Below are positions 59,672 to 64,000 of a stretch of DNA of 64,000 nucleotides, piece by piece (the first letter of the stretch is position 1; each line of letters begins with the position of its first letter). The DNA is from Neptunitalea lumnitzerae (GTDB taxonomy: Bacteria > Bacteroidota > Bacteroidia > Flavobacteriales > Flavobacteriaceae), in assembly GCF_027924185.1 (NCBI RefSeq), contig NZ_BRVO01000002.1, positions 124,001-188,000 of the forward strand. The letters run 5' to 3'. The notes beneath the pieces are model-generated. The model was not told where the DNA came from, did not search any database, and saw nothing but the letters and a program-made list of their open reading frames with translations. The translations under genes and the position numbers were made by a program.

Positions 59672-60520
59672 ATGAAAAATATTACACTTGCATTGTTTTG
59701 TGTTTTTGCTGTTTTAGTAGGGAATGCACAAATTAAAACACCTCAAGCCAGCCCTAATGCTAAAATAGAGCAAACCGTTGGTTTAACTGAAATTACAGTT
59801 GCTTACTCAAGACCTTCAATGAAGGGAAGAGAGATTTTTGGAGATCTTGTTCCTTATGATAAAATTTGGAGAACCGGAGCTAATGAAAATACAGTAATAT
59901 CTTTTAGTGAAGATATTATGTTTGGAGGAACCAAAGTAAGCAAAGGTTCTTATGCTATTATAACTAAACCAGGCAAAAAAAGCTGGGAAATGTATTTGTA
60001 CGCAGAAACTACCAATTGGGGAGCACCAAGAAATTTTGATATGTCTAAAGTTGTGGCGAAGGCTACGGCTGAAGTATTTGAAGTACCATTTCAGGTAGAA
60101 ACATTTACGATTGATTTTAATAATTTAACCAATAATGGTGCAGATCTTGAACTACTTTGGTCTAATGTATATGTAGCTTTCCCTATTGAGACTTTAACTA
60201 AGGAGCAGACAATGGCTAGCATTGATAAAGTAATGCAAGGTCCTTCTGCAAGAGATTATTATAGTGCAGCAGTTTATTATTATGCTGAAGATATGGAATT
60301 AGCTAAAGCTGTAGAAATGATTGATAAAGCCATAGCTATGGATGGTGACAATGCAGCATTTTGGATGTATCGTCAACAGTCTTTAATTCATGATAAAGCT
60401 GGTGATAGAAAAGGTGCTATTAAAGCAGCTAAAACTTCATTAAAAAAGGCTAAAGAGGCAGGTAATGCTGATTATGTAAAAATGAATGAGGATACGTTAA
60501 GAGAGTGGAAAGCCCTATAG
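59672..60520 (+). CDS. Exported DUF2911 protein
   Basis: A 282-residue protein with signal peptide MKNITLALFCVFAVLVGNAQ. The DUF2911 part follows: ITVAYSRPSMKGREIFGDLV, PYDKIWRTGANENTVISFSE, KVSKGSYAIITKPGKKSWEM. The last about 80 residues have helical repeats (AVEMIDKAIAMDGDNAAFWM, then KAGDRKGAIKAAKTSL) resembling one or two TPR units. Periplasmic; function unknown but family common in Bacteroidota. Confidence 0.88.
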   Translation: MKNITLALFCVFAVLVGNAQIKTPQASPNAKIEQTVGLTEITVAYSRPSMKGREIFGDLVPYDKIWRTGANENTVISFSEDIMFGGTKVSKGSYAIITKPGKKSWEMYLYAETTNWGAPRNFDMSKVVAKATAEVFEVPFQVETFTIDFNNLTNNGADLELLWSNVYVAFPIETLTKEQTMASIDKVMQGPSARDYYSAAVYYYAEDMELAKAVEMIDKAIAMDGDNAAFWMYRQQSLIHDKAGDRKGAIKAAKTSLKKAKEAGNADYVKMNEDTLREWKAL

Positions 60521-60543
60521 TGCTAAAGCTTAAATAATATAAC

Positions 60544-60572
60544 GAGGCTGTTCTTAGGAGCAGCCTTTTTTA
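60544..60572 (+). terminator. Terminator of the DUF2911 gene
   Basis: AGGCTG and CAGCCT enclose TTCTTAGGAG, followed by six Ts. It reaches the stop codon of the convergent gene at 60570. Confidence 0.7.
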
Positions 60573-61091
60573 GTTGAAATTATAGGTGTGAATTACTTCA
60601 TACTGTGTTATCTCTGGATTGAATTTTCTTAGAGATATATTAGAACAAGTAAAATGAAAGGGTGTAAAATGTAACACTTGTTTGCCTATATCAATTTGTT
60701 CTAGCGTAAGTTTACGTCCAATTGTCAAATACGGATTAGCAACACTTCCTTTTAAATTTAAGCGTTGATGAAATAAACGCATTACGTTGATAATGTTATT
60801 AGTTGATGTGGCATTTGGTTTCATATACAGTGTTCCGGTAGTAGTAAAACTATCAAGTTTTTCAAATGAAATATCAAAACTTTTTAATACCTCACAAACG
60901 CTGCTAATTTGTTCATGTATATGTTGTAGCGAACTGGAATTTCCTTCAAATTCTCCTATGGTAATATGAGCCAGTGCATTTTTACTAGAATACCAACCTA
61001 TCTCTTTAGCTAAATGAAGCTTTAATTCTTTTATAACTTCTATTGTAATGGCATCTGGTACAATAGCAATAGAATATTTACTGGTACTCAT
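60570..61091 (-). CDS. 2'-5' RNA ligase-like 2H phosphoesterase, second motif altered
   Basis: A 173-residue protein of the 2H (LigT/YjcG-type) fold. The first catalytic motif is intact, AHITIGEF (His42-Ile-Thr44). The second, which should read HxT, is PYLTIGRK: the histidine is Tyr121. In active members both histidines take part in catalysis, so phosphodiesterase activity is doubtful; the protein could be a binding module. No signal peptide. A single gene between convergent DUF2911 and divergent flavin reductase. Confidence 0.8.
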   Translation of the reverse strand: MSTSKYSIAIVPDAITIEVIKELKLHLAKEIGWYSSKNALAHITIGEFEGNSSSLQHIHEQISSVCEVLKSFDISFEKLDSFTTTGTLYMKPNATSTNNIINVMRLFHQRLNLKGSVANPYLTIGRKLTLEQIDIGKQVLHFTPFHFTCSNISLRKFNPEITQYEVIHTYNFN

Positions 61092-61289
61092 TGGTTAACT
61101 ATGTAGTTTACTTGTTTATTTAAAAATCAAAGTTAACGGCTTCGCTAATTTTATCATATCCTTATAAATAAGTATTTGTTTAGAAACCTTTTACAGTTGG
61201 TCTTAAGGGGAGGTTAAAGTTAAAAGATATACCTAGTAAAGATTCAACAAAACGAAATGATTGGATAACTTAAAAGAAAAATTTTTGTT

Positions 61290-61955
61290 ATGAATTATAA
61301 TGTGAAAATATTGAGGGTTGAGAATCTCAACCATAATGTAAAAAGATTTACTACGGAACGACCAGAAGGGTATGAGTTTACACCAGGACAAGCAACGCAT
61401 GTATCTGTTAATAAACCTGGCTGGAAAGGAGAAGACAGACCATTTACCTTTACCAGTCTTACGGATGCTGACACGCTTGAGTTTACTATTAAAATATACA
61501 ATAGTCATAATGGGGTAACCGATGAATTGGATGAACTGAAGGAAGGCGATGAACTTATATTAAGAGAAGCCGCTGGAGCTATACACTATGAAGGTCCTGG
61601 TTATTTTATTGCAGGTGGAGCAGGATTAACACCTTTCATTGCTATTTTTAAAGATTTAGAAAAGCAAGGTAAGTTAGAAGGTAATGTATTATACTTCTCT
61701 AATAAAACCGATAAGGATATTTTTCTAAAAGAAGAATTAGATAGTATGCTAGGTGAAAAAGTTAGATACGTGGTTACAGACCAAAAAGATACAGAGTATT
61801 ATAATGGTTATATTGATGAAGAGTTTTTAAGAAATAATATTACCGATTTAACTAAGCATTTTTATGTATGTGGACCAAAAGCTATGACAAAAGATGTTAA
61901 TGCTGCTTTGGAAAAAATAGGAGCTACCACAGAAGAATTAGTTTTTGAAAAATAG
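61290..61955 (+). CDS. FAD-binding oxidoreductase (ferredoxin-NADP reductase type)
   Basis: A 221-residue flavoenzyme with FAD- and NAD-binding halves. The FAD part has FTPGQATHVSVNKPGWKGED followed by RPFTFTSLTD, the RxYS-like flavin motif; the NAD part has YFIAGGAGLTPFIAIFKDLE and HFYVCGPKAMTKDVNAAL, the CGP motif. It has no iron-sulfur domain, so it is a short flavin reductase that moves electrons between NAD(P)H and an unknown partner. A strong terminator follows. Confidence 0.9.
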   Translation: MNYNVKILRVENLNHNVKRFTTERPEGYEFTPGQATHVSVNKPGWKGEDRPFTFTSLTDADTLEFTIKIYNSHNGVTDELDELKEGDELILREAAGAIHYEGPGYFIAGGAGLTPFIAIFKDLEKQGKLEGNVLYFSNKTDKDIFLKEELDSMLGEKVRYVVTDQKDTEYYNGYIDEEFLRNNITDLTKHFYVCGPKAMTKDVNAALEKIGATTEELVFEK

Positions 61956-61969
61956 GGGTAATTTTAATA

Positions 61970-62007
61970 AAAAGAAAGCCGTTGTTATAACAACGGCTTT
62001 CTTTTTT
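61970..62007. terminator. Bidirectional terminator between flavin reductase and HMA genes
   Basis: AAAGAAAGCCGTTGTT and AACAACGGCTTTCTTT form a 16-bp perfect stem around TATA-like bases, with A/T-runs on both sides, serving both convergent genes. Confidence 0.9.
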
Positions 62008-62009
62008 AT

Positions 62010-62411
62010 TTACTGATTCATTTTCATTTCATGATCGTAATGGCAACATGCCGGTAACTTTTCATAAGCTGCTTCAGAGCCTGTAAAGCCTTCTGTATCA
62101 TAACCAGATGCAGCAATAGCCTTCTTAATGCTTGTTACATCTGTTTTAGTGCTATCAAAGGCTACTTTAATAATTTTATGATCTACATCCCAAGTAGATT
62201 TAGCCACACCATCTACACTATTGGCAGCTTTTTCAATGGTAGCTTTACACATACCACAATTACCTCTTACACCAAAGGTTTCCACAGCTTTTCCTTCTAT
62301 ACTTGCTGTGTCAAGGTTTTCAGTAGTTGTTTTTTCCTCTTTTTTAGTTTCTTCACAACTAGTAAATCCGATTGCAGCAATAACTGCTACTGCTAAAATT
62401 ACTTTTCTCAT
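62010..62411 (-). CDS. Heavy-metal-associated (HMA) domain lipoprotein
   Basis: A 133-residue lipoprotein (VAVIAAIGFTSC, Cys19). After an acidic, Thr-rich linker, residues about 40-105 form an HMA domain with the metal motif RGNCGMCKATIEKAANSVDG (CxxC). The tail LPACCHYDHEMKMNQ adds Cys, His and Met ligands. It probably binds copper or another soft metal in the periplasm and hands it to the efflux system encoded directly upstream: the CusB-type gene's stop lies 29 bases before this gene's start. Confidence 0.9.
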   Translation of the reverse strand: MRKVILAVAVIAAIGFTSCEETKKEEKTTTENLDTASIEGKAVETFGVRGNCGMCKATIEKAANSVDGVAKSTWDVDHKIIKVAFDSTKTDVTSIKKAIAASGYDTEGFTGSEAAYEKLPACCHYDHEMKMNQ

Positions 62412-62440
62412 TTGTCTAGATTTTGTTTTATTATATGTTA

Positions 62441-64000
62441 TTAATGAATTGTATCTTTTGTGCTACCGCATGTTAGCATTGATTTTCCGAAATATGGGTT
62501 TTTAATTTCTGTTTGATTACTTAACCAATAAGCACCCTCATTATTATCTGCCATTGGACAATATTGAAGATAAGCTGCTTCTTCAACTCCAAAAGCTTTA
62601 ACTAAGAATATCATCTCTTTAGAAATTTCAAGGAAATGTTCTCTTTGTATTTCTATAGTTGATGCTTTCGTGAATTTGGATAATGCTGCTATAAGTTTCT
62701 TTTTACTATTCATCCAAATAGGATGAGAGTTTTTATTTTTTAGTGACTTCATTTTCGCTGCTTGAACAGCACTACTTAATGCTTTACCATTTTCTTTCGC
62801 TGCCTTAAAATTATCTTCTGATAAGTTTACTTTAAGGGTAATATAAGCTTTGTAAACGTAATGTAATTGATTGATAAAACTTTGAGATTCTTCTATTCTT
62901 TCCACCGTCATATTAGACATAGCTCCGGTATGTTTTTTAGATGGTACAGAGGTTGTCATCATAGATGGTTTACCTTGTAATTGTGCTGCTGCGTCTACTG
63001 TAAAAGTTCCGTTGGTAACAATTTCCTCACCATTTTCAAGTCCGTCTAGTATGGTATAAGATGTGCCTACTTTACTGCCTAAAGTAACAGGTCTCATCTC
63101 AAAAATAGGTTCGTTTTTAGAGGTTTTTACATATACAATAGATTGTTTTCCTGTCCATAAAACTGCAGATGCCGGAACATTAATATTATTAGTTTCATCA
63201 GTTTCTGTTTTTAAAGAAGCTTTTACAAACATACCTGGTTTCCATTTTTTATTGTTGTTTTTTAGGGTTACCCTTAAAGCAGTAGTTCTGGTATTTGAAT
63301 TCAAAACAGGATCAATAAAATCTACTTTAGCCTTTACTTCCTCTGAAGGATATGCATTACTTGTAATGGTTATTTGCTGTCCTTCTTTGATATGTTTCAA
63401 ATCTCTTTCATAGACATCAAAAATAGCCCAAACACTGTTCAGATTACTTATTTTAAGCAGGGATTGCCCCGCTTTTATTTGATCGCCTTCATTCACTAAC
63501 TTATCAATTACAGTACCGTTTACTGTTGCGTAAATGGGAAAGTACTCTTGAATAGTTTGTGAACTTTCAATATGCTCAATTTGCTTATCGGTAAGCTTCC
63601 AAAGTTTAAGTTTGTTCTTTACAGCTTTGTATAATTTAGGTTGACTCTCTTTTATTTTTGAAGCCGTTAAAAGTTCTTGCTGGGCTGTTATTAATTCAGG
63701 AGCATATATGGTGGCTAATAATTGTCCGGAAGAAATAGTTTGTCCTGTGTAATTAATGTATAGTTTTTCTATTCTACCATTAAAGTAACTTACCTGTACT
63801 TGGTTTAACTCTTCGTTAGCTTCAATGGTGCCTGATAAGATGTTTTGGGCATTGTTAGCTAAAGAATCACCTACTAGTGTAGTTTGTATATTAGCAAGTG
63901 CTACAGCATTTTCAGATAGCCTTAATTGGTTTGCTGATAGCCCACTGGTTTCATTTTCTAACGGAATTAATTCCATACCACAAATTGGGCAATCACCAGG
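62441..64000 (-). CDS. CusB-type RND efflux adaptor with metal-binding and DUF3347 domains (5' end outside window)
   Basis: Periplasmic adaptor of a heavy-metal RND efflux pump (CusCBA type). The frame runs off the window end: before the Met at 63976 it reads PGDCPICGMEL, the heavy-metal-binding segment typical of CusB in Bacteroidota, so the gene starts beyond 64000. Next come the barrel-sandwich and hairpin (SYFNGRIEKLYINYTGQTIS, LATIYAPELITAQQEL), GTVIDKLVNEGDQIKAGQSL, and DVYERDLKHIKEGQQ. The last about 150 residues form a DUF3347 domain with YLQYCPMADNNEGAYWLS and SMLTCG, possibly a further copper site. The HMA lipoprotein lies downstream; the pump itself is expected outside the window. 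Confidence 0.93.
   Translation of the reverse strand, partial: PGDCPICGMELIPLENETSGLSANQLRLSENAVALANIQTTLVGDSLANNAQNILSGTIEANEELNQVQVSYFNGRIEKLYINYTGQTISSGQLLATIYAPELITAQQELLTASKIKESQPKLYKAVKNKLKLWKLTDKQIEHIESSQTIQEYFPIYATVNGTVIDKLVNEGDQIKAGQSLLKISNLNSVWAIFDVYERDLKHIKEGQQITITSNAYPSEEVKAKVDFIDPVLNSNTRTTALRVTLKNNNKKWKPGMFVKASLKTETDETNNINVPASAVLWTGKQSIVYVKTSKNEPIFEMRPVTLGSKVGTSYTILDGLENGEEIVTNGTFTVDAAAQLQGKPSMMTTSVPSKKHTGAMSNMTVERIEESQSFINQLHYVYKAYITLKVNLSEDNFKAAKENGKALSSAVQAAKMKSLKNKNSHPIWMNSKKKLIAALSKFTKASTIEIQREHFLEISKEMIFLVKAFGVEEAAYLQYCPMADNNEGAYWLSNQTEIKNPYFGKSMLTCGSTKDTIH

Overview
The window looks like a chromosome segment of a member of the Bacteroidota, most likely a (marine) Flavobacteriaceae species. 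The DNA is AT-rich. Promoters follow the Bacteroidota pattern (TAnnTTTG at -7 with TTG about 19-20 bases upstream). Lineage-typical genes include tamL/tamB, a mevalonate-pathway HMG-CoA synthase, DUF4290, DUF2911 and DUF2264 proteins, a MutS2 without Smr domain, and an Asp-type MurA. There are no rRNAs, CRISPR arrays or complete insertion sequences. Three tRNA genes are present: Gly(TCC), Tyr(GTA) and Met(CAT).

Layout. 1-9 kb: a fused alpha/beta 2-oxoacid dehydrogenase E1 (cut by the window edge), an outer-membrane M1-like pseudopeptidase, a short ClpP paralogue, a LOG-family protein and uvrA. 9-13.7 kb: a degenerate-HD protein fused to a Pycsar-type (DUF5706) membrane domain, a DCC thiol oxidoreductase, mutS2 and ung. 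13.8-22 kb: tamB and tamL followed by a cytosolic substrate-binding-like protein. 22-27.3 kb: hutF/hutG (last steps of histidine breakdown), nth, HMG-CoA synthase, bcp and two tRNAs. 27.4-32.3 kb: a secreted beta-propeller-like protein, an MBL/rhodanese protein, small orphan genes and a DUF2264 protein.

32.3-37.6 kb is accessory DNA. It is a string of orphan RHS C-terminal tails, candidate immunity genes, broken remnants, terminators and three copies of a REP-like palindrome, with a dead XRE regulator. One tail ends in a Doc/Fic-type motif (HMFMNGNKRTA) and is followed by an 80-residue candidate immunity protein. The other ends in an unrecognised glycine-rich domain and is followed by a membrane protein. 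No full-length RHS gene is present.

37.65-47.48 kb is bracketed by a 41-base copy of the tRNA-Met 3' half (anticodon loop to discriminator) and the intact tRNA-Met, the usual mark of a tRNA-targeted island. It carries a single-strand run of nine genes: DoxX, two MBL hydrolases, a Gfo/Idh dehydrogenase, an aldo/keto reductase, an MFS exporter, a PRISE-like reductase, an esterase and a Tat-type TIM-barrel protein. It ends in an FAD oxidoreductase gene cut off exactly at the tRNA-like core. No integrase is left.

47.6-64 kb returns to core genes: a START-like protein, a class IV aminotransferase, YqgE, HU, fmt-recQ-ATPase, DUF493, DUF4290, murA, a kinase-like sensor without an ATPase domain, an OmpA-type protein, a photolyase operon with a possible operator palindrome, DUF2911, a 2H-phosphoesterase-like protein, a flavin reductase, and a metal-efflux pair (HMA lipoprotein plus CusB-type adaptor, cut by the window end).
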